Positions 1 through 11,766 of a DNA stretch of 64,000 nucleotides are shown here, one piece after another. The first letter of the stretch is position 1. Every line of letters starts with the position of its first letter. The DNA lies in NCBI GenBank assembly GCA_020064725.1, contig JAGTWJ010000019.1, positions 2,046,001 to 2,110,000 on the forward strand. Direction: 5' to 3'. Under the pieces are notes generated by a model. The model worked only from the letters and a program-made list of their open reading frames with translations. It was not told where the DNA came from and did not search any database. The DNA is from Drechslerella dactyloides. Its lineage: Eukaryota > Ascomycota > Orbiliomycetes > Orbiliales > Orbiliaceae. The translations under genes and the position numbers were made by a program.

Positions 1-1323
1 CAGAGCACGCTTGTGGTCGCCGACGGCGGGCATGTACTTGATCACGACCGTATGATCAGGATGCTCGCCCTCGGCGTACAGAACCTTGTTGGCAGCGACC
101 ATGTCGTCGACGACATTCGACTTGGAGATTTCCTTGGATCGGAACTGCTTGTGTTCTGCAAGGTTCTTGCCATCACTGGGATATTGTTAGCTGGATGCAT
201 GCTATCGCGAGGTGGATGGTGGCACTCACTTGTTTCCAAGATGGTTGTAGCTAGCAATAGAGGTGAGTTTGATACCGGCGGAGATCAAAAAGTCGACCAG
301 AGCAGACTTCATCTTTGTCTGGCCGGACTTGAAGTCATCACCGCCAATATAGCTCTTGTACTGCTCGGCAAGCTCGATCACACCGGGCACGAACGTGTTC
401 TGAGGCGATCCGTTGATGAAGGGGACGCGCTCCAAGATGCAGGCGATGGCAAAGACACTCGATGGCGCAACTTCCTCATGGCCAGACCTGACGGCCGCGA
501 GGATGTTCTCCGCGGTATCATTGACACCCGGGATGATATCAGCATAGCGCTCGGTGTTCGCCGTCCACAACACGATGACCTTGTCAAGGTCGTTGTCTCG
601 CTTGAAGTTCTGGATGTCCGCTCTGATTTTGTCCAGATGTTCCTGGCAGACAGTCGACCCTTTGAGCACGTTGTCCGCGCGATCCTCCTGGTTGGAAGCG
701 ATGAAGTCAGGGTAGTAGATGGACGGGAGTGGCTTCAGCAGCTCCATCTCCTTCCGAACCTGCATCTTCAATGACGGCTCAAGAACCTTGGCACGGTCCA
801 TGGCATCGGCAAGATTCATGCCGCTGATATCCCATCCACCGACAACCAAATCGTTCGGATGGATCATTGGCAAGAGCTTGTTGAAGGGGATGTTGATCTC
901 CTCGCCCGTGATGGCGTCGTTCCCCAGCTTGATCGTAGAGCCCATGATCACGGAACCATAATAGTTTGCCTCCTGGAAGCCCTCACGCGTAGGCCATGAG
1001 AGCTTCCGACGGTTGGCAATGATACCAGCAGTCACGGTCGATCCATTGTTACCGCCCCACCCGACGAGCATCAGCCCGACCCTGGGGATCTTGCGCTCGA
1101 CCTTGAAGTCATAGTTGGTCTCGAACGGCGTCGCTTGCAGCTTGCCGCCGGGACCCTGAGCAACGCGGGTGGTGCGGTAAACATAGGAAGACTGGATGGC
1201 ATCATCCGTGTAGATGACATTCGGCGCCGAGACCGTAAACAATTCATCATTGGCATGGGCTCCCGAATGGTGCCCGTTCACGGCACCGTTGGTAGCACCA
1301 TTCGAATCAGCGTGGGGAGCCAT
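1..1323 (-). CDS. ino1: Inositol-3-phosphate synthase (3' end outside window)
   Basis: Model: complement(join(<1..175,230..1323)); 423 codons are in the window and the C-terminus lies beyond base 1. It converts D-glucose 6-phosphate to 1D-myo-inositol 3-phosphate with NAD, the first step of inositol and phosphatidylinositol synthesis in the cytosol. The NAD-binding loop GWGGNNG is at residues 88-94, and the family block SYNHLGNNDG is rebuilt exactly across the 54-base intron (GTGAGT..CAG), which supports the splice. The family is usually about 510-550 residues, so roughly 110 are missing. The first 25 residues are low-complexity (Ala, Asn, Gly, His) and poorly conserved in the family. The start is the first in-frame ATG of the open frame. 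A yeast-type inositol-response element lies about 0.7 kb upstream. The family call is very secure. Confidence 0.96.
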
Positions 1324-2846
1324 CGCGGCGGCAGATCAACAGAGTGATAGTAAGAGTCAAGAATTAAAAGTACGGGAGCAGATAGCTTCTTATAGCGGTG
1401 ATAAGAAACCTAACGGCCCACCGGAAGCGGCGGTGCGGTTAGAGTTGAAGGGGTGGTGGACCCTGCGACGATAGTATTTAGTACTCATTACGCACGATTT
1501 CAAAGATCAAGAGCTGTTCCGCGATGGCTTCACATACGAGGGCAGGAGATTCGAGAACGTGGTGGGCGGTTGTCCAGTCGATCTCTCGCTCGGGTGGCGA
1601 AAGATCACGCGTGTCGAATTGAAGCTGGATGAAGATGGGCTAAAGACACCGAAGGGTCTTGTATCGCGACCGATCGATAATATCACGAGAGATGGCGAAA
1701 GGAGAAGATGTAGACGTAAGCGTTGTGGTGGATGTGAAATTGCGAGTTGGGATGTGGTTTTGGCGAGAGAAGAGCAGAGCTGCAGCTTGATGGCCCAACC
1801 GATGCTTAAATACTTCTCAACAAGTACCGCCAGCTGGAAAACCGCCTCAGCCAATCCACTAGGGTAGCAATTGCGACTCTGCCACTGGGCCACCGGACAA
1901 GCGGGTACTTGTGGCTCCGAGCACGATATCGAGATCCATGTTCGAGCGTACTTATGGCGAGGGCGGCTTAGTTTGCTCTGAAGAAGGGCTATGCATGCGC
2001 ATCAATTCGCACGCTTCACATGCGGTGCGCACAGCTCTGAAGTACAGTACGTGTACTTCCACGTGTCGCCGAAGTATATTCTGTACAAACGAGCTACTTT
2101 ATTCTGCTCACGAAGCTTCGATGCAAGCTACTTCACAACCGGTATCTTGCTCGGCTCGCACAGGGTTCTGTTCCCCTGCAGGTGCGAGAGCTCTGCTCAT
2201 TGGACCCCCAATGCTTGGCGGCACGATAAGGATAAATTGGTTCCGAGAAGTTCCAGCCACCCACACCCAGCTACCGGGAACAGACGTCAAATATCTAATG
2301 TAGGTCTACGCGGAGCCGGCTCTGAAGTAAAGAGTGTATATACATGGGCGAGTTTCTCGAATGGAGGGAGCGTTCCTAGCAATTTCTCCTCTTTATAAAA
2401 CACACTTGGGGAAGCCAAAATTGAAGACCCACGTTGTGTGCGCTGTGGAGCCGTGGGCGTGGAAAGTATACTAGAACGAACGAAGAGAATAAGTGGTGCC
2501 ACCCCGCAGGCAGTAGTGAATGAAAAACCGCCTCGAGGGGAAAAAAAGACAAGGGTACGGCAGATTGGCTCATGTAGCCGTCGAGACTATTCGAGCTAGC
2601 CGTGCCGAATCGGCCGCTCTGCCGAGTCTGCCCCAGCTGGTGGAAATCAACCAAGTGAGGGCTTAATGCTCGCCTGCGGGTCAATCTGGGTAGCATCTAT
2701 GCTAAGTGTTAGCTGGAGGGCAACCTCGAGAAACGATCAACTTGACTTACATGACCCTAACGGGCTACCAGCGTTTAAGAAAAGGCCGGAATTTGTGGGT
2801 GCTTCTGTAGCAGAAATTGCGTATCGTCATGAACGAACTCAAGGAT
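1324..2846. other. Intergenic: ino1 promoter side and upf1 3' side
   Basis: These 1.5 kb separate the ino1 start from the upf1 stop, both on the minus strand. Several open frames of 60-135 codons on both strands overlap one another, match no family I know and lack splice logic, so I treat them as chance. The part nearest 1323 must hold the ino1 promoter and 5' UTR, and the part near 2846 the upf1 3' UTR. Confidence 0.6.
2013..2023 (+). promoter_or_regulatory. ICRE/UAS-INO-like element upstream of ino1
   Basis: GCTTCACATGC matches 10 of 11 positions of the yeast inositol/choline-responsive element TYTTCACATGY and contains the CACATG E-box core. It lies about 690 bases upstream of the ino1 ATG. 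A weaker relative (GATGTGAAAT, 9 of 10 to CATGTGAAAT) sits at 1731-1740. In Saccharomyces Ino2/Ino4 bind this site; whether filamentous ascomycetes use it is not established, so the assignment is by motif only. Confidence 0.3.
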
Positions 2847-5800
2847 TTAGTCATATCCAGTAACACCAACTTGACTAGCAAAAGCTGTGCTAACGCTCCG
2901 CGCATCGTCGTCGATATTGCTTGCGTTGCGGATGCCGTTGCCACTCCGGCCATACATATTGCCATTATCATCGAGCCCAGCAGCACGAGTTCCCCTAGGA
3001 CCGCCGACAGCCTTATAGTCGCCGCCAGATCCTCGACTGCTGCTTTCAACGTACTGTTTAAGGCGGTCAGACTGACTGAGACTGGGAGTCTTGTCCAGCG
3101 ACAGATCGCCCACTTCTCTCGTAACGAAATCAAGCGAGACACCGCCCGTAGCGAGCCCCTCACCACGGCCGACACTCTCAGCAGAGGATCCAAGGTGTGG
3201 GGCGGAGTTCTTCTTATCTTGTCCGTCGAAAGCTTGTCCAGAGAACCCCGCGCGACTGGGTAGGCTCGGCCAGGAATCCAACGTGAATCCGGAGAACATC
3301 GGTGGGAACGCGCTGGTGACTGCTGCAGAGTGAACACTGGAAACGTCATCCGGAATATAGCCGACGACGCTTCCCGAGTCGTTGTATTCTGTTTGTCGAG
3401 AACCCTGATTGCCCATGGAACGACCCATACCCACACCTGAGATGGGTTGTGCAACACCAGACGCATGCATGTTCATCCCAGCTCGTGCGCCGTTGCTATT
3501 GACATCCATCGAGCTAGATGGCATTGGTGCGGGTCCAGAGTATGCCATTTGGAAACGCTGAGGGCCGCGATAGGATTGCCGAGGACGCGAGAACTGAATG
3601 AAACTGATCTGTAAATTGCTTAGAGGACCTTCTACAAGGCAGTTGCGTTCCTTGTAGTGAAGAAGGAGGTGGTGCCAGAGTGGGTGCTTGCTCAGAACTT
3701 TCGGGTTCCCCAATATGACGACACCGTACTTGCTTCGGGTCAAAGCGACGTTCAAGCGACGTGGGTCATTCAAGAAACCGATTCCTTGGTGGTCGTTGGA
3801 ACGGACACAAGAGAGAACAATGTAGTCTTTTTCTCGGCCTTGGAACGCATCCACAGATGCTACTTCAATGTCCTTGTAGAGTTCCTTTTTGTGGGTACCG
3901 TTCGTCTGCATGGATGAAACAATGTACGACCGTTGGCCTTCATATGGTGTGATGATGCCTATCTGTGATGGAGAAACGCCAGCTTTGAAGAACTTAGATA
4001 TTATCTTTTCGCAAGCGGCAGCCTCGGTCCTGTTATCTGATGTTAGAGCAGCACAGTAGTGCGTAAGTGGGGCGAGCACACAAACCTGTTCAGATAAGAT
4101 GTTCCGCTGGCAGAGATTTCCTCGTTTCCAAGATTGCACCAAAACATCATTGGGGAATCAGCAACGGGCCAAGGGAAGTCAACGTTCCTTCTCAGGCGTT
4201 CCTGGTACTTTGTCAGCAAGGCAACTGCATGGCTTCGGAGGGGTAAATGCTACGCACCTGGACAGTGACACCGTTTTGGAGACTCCCTTCGTAGAACATG
4301 TTGCTTGGAAACTCGCTGAGACACGGATGCATACGATACTGGACATTAAGTCGAATTGGGGCACACCCAAGAATGACGAGACGTTCGAATAAGCTTTGAT
4401 GTAGACCCGCTCTCGCTGCTTGCTTGTTCATGATCACAGGCCCAAGCTGTTGGTGATCGCCGACAAGAACCAGTTGCTTGCAGCCCAATACCAGGGGAAT
4501 CATGCACTCCGGTTCCGCGGCTTGGGTCGACTCGTCGATGAGAACAGTTCGGAATTTGAGCTTTTGAAGCCGTGGATCCCCTGCTCCAACGCAAGTGCAG
4601 CAGATGACATCGGCGTTGGCCAGGATCTCCTTCTCCGCGGCTCTTGTTAAATGCTTGAACTTCTTTTCGTCTTGAAGCGACAACTCTCCCAACTCGTCTT
4701 TCAGCTGGCGCAGCTTGACGAGTTCCATATTGGAGTTGTTGATGCGTACTTGCTCGTGCAATGATAAGAACGAAACCTGCGACTCCACATCTTCTCTGGA
4801 TTTGGCAGTCAATCGGACCACCTTGAGACCGGTCCGGTGAATCTTCTCAGTAAGTTGATCCACGGCGACATTGGAAGGAGCGCAGACGAGCACTTGTCCT
4901 CCGCTCAATTTCGCGAGGTGGTAAACGATGGTGGCCGATGTGACAGTCTTGCCAGTACCCGGAGGCCCTTGAATAAGGGACAAAGGTTTCTGAAGAACAC
5001 TCTTGACAGCCATGACTTGGCTGACGTTGAGTTCGGGCAGCCCTGGGACACTGAACCTTCGGGGCAAGGGTGTCTTCAAAGGCGCAGCTGCAACGTCATG
5101 TCCGAGGAGGCGATGGTAAATGTAGCCGCTGACACTCATATCATCTACAGCGAAGCTCTTCATGGCAAGCTGCATGCGGTCGAAACTTGTAGCTTTCCAA
5201 ACATAGTCCGCTGAGAATGAGTGGGTGCAATCGGTTGGGACGCTCTTGTCATTCGCGCCTTTGCGGAGTTCGATTGTGACTTCGTCGGACATGTTGTTTG
5301 GGATTTTTATAACAAAGCCGACCCCTTCCCAGTGCTGCCTCAGTTCACCCATGTAGCGGAGCCGCATTTCGTCACCAACAGCAAGTTTTACATCTCCAAG
5401 CTCAAGCTTGGGGAGTATAAAGCTCGCGGTATGCTTGCCGTTCATGGCCACTTCCCAGCGAACAACAAGCCCATCTTGAGTCTGCGACTCTTTCATCTTC
5501 CGGTCGTAGTCAGCTTCTATCTTGACTAGCGGTCCGAAGACATTTTGGTATTGATAGGCATCGTCGTAACGTAAAAGGACCGGTTGCGGTTCGTCATCGA
5601 CTCCGTTCGCCTTGTCCAAATCTTCAACAACCGCGCTGGGATTCTCTTTCCAAAGCTCTTCCAGTTTCCCGATGACCGCAGGTTGCAAGTGTCGGGCTCG
5701 CATTTGCTCGGCTTCGGACGGTTCGCTAACGAGCCACGGGAGAAAGGCACGGTCTTGGATCAGAGGTTCCCAACGCGACGTGTCCCAGTTCATGTCTTTA

Positions 5801-6582
5801 CTAGAAGGCATGGCGGCGCATGGTTGGCGGCACAGAAGGACCACGACAGTATCGGACTTGGCGGGAATAAAGCCAAGGAGGAAGACGTTTCTGGTCCCGC
5901 AGTTGTAGCATTCGAGTGTAGTTTCGCCAAGCGATGAGGATGGGTGGAGGCAGACTTCCTATTGGCGGTTGGGTCAGCCTTATACGATCGAGTTTCAGTA
6001 GGCTTTGAGGGGCACTTACCTTGTGTCTCGCACGGACGAGATGGTTGATGATATGTGACGAGGAGGTGTTTCCACGGCCGCTGCAGAACCACTTGTTGCA
6101 GCCGAGACATTTCACTACAGCACTAGGGGAATGAATGCCGCAGTATCTAAGATAGAGCAAGACGGGCAATCAGCATTTCTCTCTTCTCGGGAAGCCGCAA
6201 ACCCCACCAAGCAAGCATATACGTACGCGCAAGCGTGCAGCGGTAGCTCCGCATCGCCGTCAGCTACCCCTCTCAAGTCCTGAGCGCTCGCTCCAGCAGG
6301 GACACTCGCAAGGCTAAGAGTGCCATCAATAATGCTCTCTAGCTCATCGTCGGTCCCGTCGCCGTAATCGTCGTCTTCGTCATCGTGTCGCCGGCGGTTC
6401 CCGATCCGCTTCTCGCTGATGGAGGCTGTCCCGGCAACGGAAACACTATCATCGTTGACTGAGGATGCGGCATCGAAGTGATCTCCGAGGTGGGTGAAGA
6501 TTCCTGGACCCATGCTCGTTAGACTTGGATCTAGCTCAAGGGAACAGCTGCAGGAGAGCAGTGCTTGCAACGTACCTTCCAT
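2847..6582 (-). CDS. upf1: UPF1/NAM7 RNA helicase of nonsense-mediated decay
   Basis: Model: complement(join(2847..4029,4086..4201,4258..5958,6020..6146,6227..6503,6576..6582)), 1136 aa. It is a cytoplasmic SF1 RNA helicase that drives nonsense-mediated mRNA decay with Upf2, Upf3 and release factors. From the N-terminus: an acidic low-complexity leader, a Cys/His zinc region at about residues 92-200 (CAYCGIH, CLGCNKWFC, CYNCG), a beta-barrel 1B region, Walker A GPPGTGKT at about 467, DEST at about 610, motifs V/VI (VDAFQGREKD, NVALTRSKYG), then a disordered Ser/Gly-rich tail of about 230 residues. The first coding exon is only 7 bases (ATGGAAG) before a GTACGT donor. That 72-base intron has a TCTAAC branch, is a multiple of three and has no in-frame stop, so a read-through form starting MEGTLQ is formally possible. 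All phases agree. It is divergent from aps1. Confidence 0.96.
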
Positions 6583-6882
6583 CGGTAGTCGTCGGGGCGA
6601 TCCTCAAGGGATCGCGATTCCCTGTGAAGAAGAGCAGTCGGAGCTGTGATTTAATGTTGCTATCGGAGTAGTCTGGCGGGTGATAAAGTTTCTGCTGTGG
6701 TGGGTGAAGTTTTGATCGATGGTTGAAGATGAAGAGATCCGCTGAGTAATTTGGCGACGCCAAGATACTACTTTGTTCACAAGCTGGAGGCCAGCCGCAA
6801 CAACCCCTTCCTGATACACCGCCACATCGACGTCGCCGCCGTCGCAGCATCGCGCACTTGAACCTGCGACAGTCCTCTAGCC
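6583..6882. promoter_or_regulatory. Shared divergent promoter of upf1 and aps1
   Basis: Exactly 300 bases separate the two start codons, so both promoters and 5' UTRs must lie here. I recognise no TATA box in a useful position and no named operator. Minus-strand open frames through this stretch encode nothing familiar. Confidence 0.6.
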
Positions 6883-7629
6883 ATGGCAATTAGGTACGCA
6901 ACCCGGATTACCGCCTCTCAAGCTTCAGCTAACGCCGTGACTATCTTCTAGATACATAATACTCCTTTCCCGGCAGGGCAAAGTTGTGAGTACCGGGGTC
7001 TAAAGCAACGCTAAGCAGCTTCGAAGCTTCGCTTTACTTACACCAGAACGCCGATTCTAGCGACTTTCAAAATGGTTCACGACGCTGTCCCTGAAGGAAA
7101 AGAACAAGATCATCAAGGAGGTATCCCAGCTTGTGCTGTCTCGGCGGACAAGGATGTGCAACTTCCTGGAGTATAAAGGTAGAGTGTTTCAAGTTATCCA
7201 GCTCCTTATCGTTCCCCGCGCGCTGACGCAGATTCCGCTACGCCCCGCAGATACGAGAGTTGTTTACAGACGATACGCTTCGTTATTTTTCATCGCCGGA
7301 ACCGATCAGAATGATAACGAACTCATCACGCTGGAGATTGTCCATCGATACGTCGAGCAGATGGACAAATACTACGGGAATGTTTGTGAGCTGGACATTA
7401 TATTCAACTTTCAGAAGGCGTATTTCATCCTAGATGAGCTGCTATTGGCTGGGGAGCTTCAAGAGTCCAGCAAGAAGAACGTGCTGCGGTGCATTAGCCA
7501 GCAGGACAGTCTAGAGGATATGGAGGTAGGGTCAAACTAAGATCCGCACAGAATGTCTCGAGCATGCTAACGCGATATCGTAAACTCTAGGTCGAAGAAG
7601 ACACGATCACCAAGCTCATGGGCGGCTAG
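6883..7629 (+). CDS. aps1: AP-1 clathrin adaptor, sigma subunit
   Basis: Model: join(6883..6893,6952..6985,7061..7178,7251..7525,7591..7629), 158 aa, the standard sigma-1 length. It is the small subunit of the AP-1 adaptor, which makes clathrin vesicles at the trans-Golgi network and endosomes. The whole protein is one longin-fold sigma adaptin: N-terminal MAIRYIILLSRQGKVRLSKW, then TRVVYRRYASLFFIAG, LEIVHRYVEQMDKYYGNVCE and DELLLAGELQESSK, ending TITKLMGG. Four introns of 58-75 bases use good GT..AG ends, and the first exon is only 11 bases. Every junction restores the conserved family sequence. It converges on the helicase gene ending at 7739, with a 109-base gap. Confidence 0.97.
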
Positions 7630-7738
7630 ATTATTGCCATACTTCCAACATGTAACATAATTAATTGCAGAATATTCAATCCAGTTACACAAAGAAACTA
7701 CGCTGTTCGAATTGACTCTCTCGCTCATTTTGGACTCG

Positions 7739-10293
7739 TCAGCTCTGAAGTATGGATGGATCGGGATATCGCAAATCCGCGTTTTCCTCAAGGAACGTCA
7801 TCCAAGCCTTGAGATACTTAATTCCTCTAAATTCGCGGGTTAACACACCGGGAGCAAAATTGAGGGGGTCCGTGGTAACCTACCGGCTCACAGTTTCCGA
7901 GTCTCCGATAACGCACAGATGGCGCCGCGGACGAGTCATCGCGACTATATTTCCGTCAGTCGAGCTTTCACCAATTTTCGGGACTGGAAGTTTAGTACCA
8001 TTAAGCCGCCGCTCATCGGATAAGAAACCAACTTCGTGTTTCTCGTTACTTCTGACCAAACTCAAGACGATTGCTTCTTTCTCTCTGCCTTGGAACCCAT
8101 CGACACTCCCGATCTCAATGTCAGGAAAGTCGGATTTTAATGTGTCAGATAACAACGTGACCTAGAATACCTGGTTTTAGAATGCGTAAAATGAAAGTAG
8201 GGGATCTAACAGTGACGAACCTGAGCGTTATAGGGTGTGATGACAGCGATATCACTAGGCTTGACGCCTGCTTTAACAAGAGTTCTCACATGAAGGTTGC
8301 AGAGCGCTGCACAGACGACGGTTAGCTGGATGGGCGACGGGGAGATAGAGCCGGGAGAAGTGGGGTGCTTACAGGCCTCTGTTGGATTGCTTTTACTTTC
8401 TTCCTGGAATGATCGTTTCTGCGACCCGTCTGAGTCGTCTGGAACGCGTTCTCTGAAGTCGCCTCCCTGTGTATCCCAAAACACGAGTGGCTCCTTTGTA
8501 TCGTCTGTTTCCTCGACATCTGGTAAATCCAAGAGCAGGTGGCTTTGAACTGATTCAGCGGCTACCAGTGAGGAACTGTACAGCGAGTTTGACGGATAAT
8601 CCATAATCGTCTGATGCATGCGATATTGCACGGAGAGACTTTTCTTGATCGTCGGACCGTGGAGTTTGATAAGTCTTTCGAACAAGCTTAGCTCTAGCTC
8701 TTGGAACTCGTTCTTCTCGGATCTGGGAACTGTGGGGCCGAGCTGCAGGTGGTCGCCGGCCAGAATGCACTTTGTAGCATTTATCATCGCGATCCAGCAC
8801 TGTGCTTCAAGAGCTTGGCCAGCTTCGTCGATGATAATTACGTCGAACTTTTGTCCGAGGACATCTCTCCCACCAGTCCTGTCGTTACCGTTTGAGTGAG
8901 TTTCGGGGCCGCTCAAGAAATTCAGCTGTCAGAGATGGTATTACCCGTGTAAAGTCGACAGTACGACTTTACTAGTCCTCATGATCTCCTGGGTGCATCT
9001 TATTTCCCTTTCCTTGCATTCCTTCCTTAGACCGCGGATATCCTCCCACGTACGCCTTCTGTCGCCGGCATTCCGTGCCTTCTTCACATCCGCCAGCTTC
9101 TCGTCCATCTCCTTCCTGATATCCTTGACGAGCATACCGGCATCGGAAGTCTGAATGACATAGTCAAGGGAGCTGGATAGAACTGTCGGTAATACTCTCG
9201 CTGGATGACCGACTCGTACCATCGGTATCCGATAGGCAGCAAGTTTATCGGCGATGTTGTCCACTGAGATATTCGATGGCCCGCAGACTAGCACCTTTTG
9301 GCCGGCTGCTACGAGTTGTCGAATAATCTCGATCAATGTGTGCGTCTTCCCTGTCTTTTATCATACTCATTTAGTTCGTTTGGTCGTCTTATATTCACCG
9401 GTTCACTACTTGAACTTACGCCTGGGGGTCCGTGGATTAACGCGATACTCTCCGCCTTGAGAGCGAATTTAATGGCCTCCTTCTGGCTGTCGTTGAGACG
9501 GTCGTCGAGACACTCAAAATCCGTATTGGGATATTCTGTTGGTGGTATATACTTGGACAGACCGAATGATATGGTCATTATCCTCGACAAGTCTTTGGAT
9601 GCCTTTGACTTCAAGTCGGTGACAGCTTGTATCATCCTAAGCGTTCCCTACGTCAATCATAAAGCTTTTACAGGGACAATTTCAGGTGATATCCGAACCT
9701 CTTATATGGCGCATCGTTGGCGATTTTGATTCTACCAGAATATTAGTCTTAGATGCATGCCGAGGTGACTTTCGGTCAACCTACAACCACATCCGCCTGG
9801 GAAAGTCTAGGTTGACTTGTTTATCCATATTCAACGCCACTGCAATCTTCTGCTGCGTGGTCCTCACGACTACCCCCGCGAGGCCTTTGTCCCGCAGCTC
9901 CTGCTTGGCCTGCTTTTTCGCGGATCCTGATGGTTGCTCTTCGATCCGGACAATGTCGCCCGTTCTCAGCGTGTGAACGGGGATCCTGGCGGACGTGTTC
10001 AGAGCAGAGTCTGGCACCAACTCTACGATGGTCTTGCCCCCAAGGCCGGTGTAGAGGCGCGATACGGAGAGGTTCAGACATGCTAGACCGCGTGCGCTGA
10101 GGAGCTTTGGGTCAACGCGGGCAACAGCGTCATCTGACAGTTGGAGCTCAGACTAGATATGTCAGGCATGACGGGTGAGAACACTGTGCGGTTGAATTTA
10201 ACTCGCAAAGAGCTAGGATTGCCGGCCTCTTACCTGGCGGGCTTTCTCCAGCAGATTTAGATGCTTGTCCAGGTAAACTTCAATCGACTCCAT
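7739..10293 (-). CDS. hcs1: SF1 helicase, DNA helicase A / SMUBP2 (IGHMBP2) family
   Basis: Model: complement(join(7739..7826,7884..7944,7999..8161,8221..8306,8373..8911,8945..9354,9420..9636,9699..9731,9785..10152,10234..10293)), 674 aa, ten exons, phases consistent. Members unwind DNA or RNA 5'-3'; the yeast protein co-purifies with DNA polymerase alpha, the human one acts on ribosomes and tRNA. Seen: SMUBP2-type 1B region (LYTGLGGKTIVEL), Walker A GPPG/TGKT at about 223-230, CGPSNISVDN, IIIDEAGQALEAQ at about 390, LSVQYRMHQ, VDGFQGREKEAIVL and NVAMTRPRRHLCVIGDSE. An intron falls between GPPG and TGKT. The 54-base intron before VAMTR is also stop-free in frame. There is no C-terminal R3H or zinc finger, unlike the animal protein. 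It is a distant relative of upf1, two genes away. HCS1 orthology is likely but inferred. Confidence 0.93.
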
Positions 10294-10872
10294 GATTGTG
10301 GTGTTGGTGGGCGAGCGACGCTGGTTTGTGTTAAAGTGGAGGGCCGCGCTTTGCTCATACAAGCCTCAAGTTGTCGGATATTAGCGCAGGAGAATGATCT
10401 CTATATCACTACAAAATGATCATGAGTCGCAGAACTGATAAATTTTGGGCGAATGAGTAACTCGAGGCACAGTGGCCAATGAGGAAATAGCTAATAGCAA
10501 TCCTATATCAAAATGGCTGCCAAAAGCTTGCGGATATTATTGCAGCTATGAACATAAATATTGTGAAGCTTGAAGGCATTCATATCAACAAAATCAACAG
10601 ACCGGTGTGTACACCCTTCGCAGATAATCCGCCCTGGTAGTTCCCATGCATTAAGTACCTTCATACTAAATGGACCTTCGCAATCATCCCGAACGCCGGC
10701 TTGACGGCTTCTGACCCGCAAAAGCAACGGACCACAGAATCCGACCCCCAAATCACACAAGCAAACACCAAAAATAAACACAAAGCAGAAAGACGAAATA
10801 TAAAGCAGAGAATCCTGGCAGCCGTCAGTCTGCGCCGTAAATCGCGCGAATATACATCATTCTCATCAAATC
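10294..10872. other. Intergenic between maf1 3' end and the helicase start
   Basis: These 579 bases separate two minus-strand genes in tandem. They must hold the helicase promoter and the maf1 3' UTR. The ORFs here are short and unrelated to known families. I see no RNA gene or repeat. Confidence 0.6.
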
Positions 10873-11766
10873 TTAAAGATCCATGCTCTCCACAAAGTCG
10901 TCACTGTCCGACCCGGGACTATCTTCCCATAGTCTGCCGGAATCAGAATTCCAGTCTTCATCATCTGCTTCCTCCTGCCATGTCTCCATTGTCCGGTTTC
11001 TATGCGAGTGACTGCTCTTTGAGACGGCGCGCAGGTGCAGGTAGCATACTCGCTTTCGGTGCTTGTTGTGGAAGAAGTATGACAGGCTCCAGAGAAGGCC
11101 TTCGGATGCATACGGATCTTCAATGTTGTCCGGCTCGTAGATGTATATCGCGCAGTCTTTCAAGTCCATTTCCAGATCTATAGTCTCCCACAGGTTCGGT
11201 ATGACCTTTCCGAGGTTGAAGAGGGCGGTATTGAAGCGGTTCATGGCGGACAACAGCGATCGTTCCTTGCTAAAGTGATCCGGCCGCACGATCGCACTAA
11301 ATTCGTGGTAGGGATGCGACGCATTCAGCGTGGCAAGGAGGTAGGCGTATGTCTTGCGCGAACTCCTCTGGTCGAGCGGACCGAACGGCGACGCCCGCGA
11401 GAACAGTTCGGAGGAGTCTAGGGGTGGCGAGAGAGAAGCGGATAGTCGAGCGTCGGCCTCAAATTTTGTTTCGATCGAATCCGTAATCGATCGTAGGAGG
11501 CGTTTATCCGATCCCGTGGCCTGGGCGCATTGAACGGCAAGCTGTCAGCGGAGGCAAGACTGCAACCTAGGGTTGTGGGCAGCGACTAACCTTGGTTGTG
11601 TACACATCACACCCTCCGAATATGCAGCAATCACTCGTCGAGAACTCCATTTCTCGATTGATCGCATCGACGCCAGCTAGTTGTAGGAACTGCGGCCGGG
11701 CCCCGGCGCTTGTTCAGCACAACTGCCCCGAGAGGAGCGGGAACAGGGGCGGCAACTCACCTTCAT
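10873..11766 (-). CDS. maf1: MAF1, repressor of RNA polymerase III
   Basis: Model: complement(join(10873..11520,11591..11689,11761..11766)), 250 aa. Maf1 binds the Pol III clamp under starvation or stress (TOR/PKA control) and shuts off tRNA and 5S transcription, shuttling between nucleus and cytosol. Conserved boxes: A box MKFLQLAGVDAINREMEF and CCIFGGCDVYTTK, B region KTYAYLLATLNASHP and FSAIVRPDHF, C region CAIYIYEPD, EDPYASEGLLWSLSYFF and KRVCYLHLRAVS. The C-terminus is acidic and Ser-rich (EDSPGSDSDDFVESMDL). The first exon is just ATGAAG (6 bases) before GTGAGT; joining it to TTCCTACAAC gives the expected MKFL start, which decides the model. It is shorter than many fungal Maf1 proteins, mainly in the linker between A and B. 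Confidence 0.95.

Noticed and set aside
13..774. Plus-strand 253-codon ORF
   Set aside because: Antisense to ino1, whose protein sequence is unmistakable; a GC-driven shadow frame.
1860..1893. A-box-like string (TGGCCCAGTGGC) on the minus strand, suggesting a tRNA
   Set aside because: No B box, acceptor pairing or T-run follows within 150 bases.
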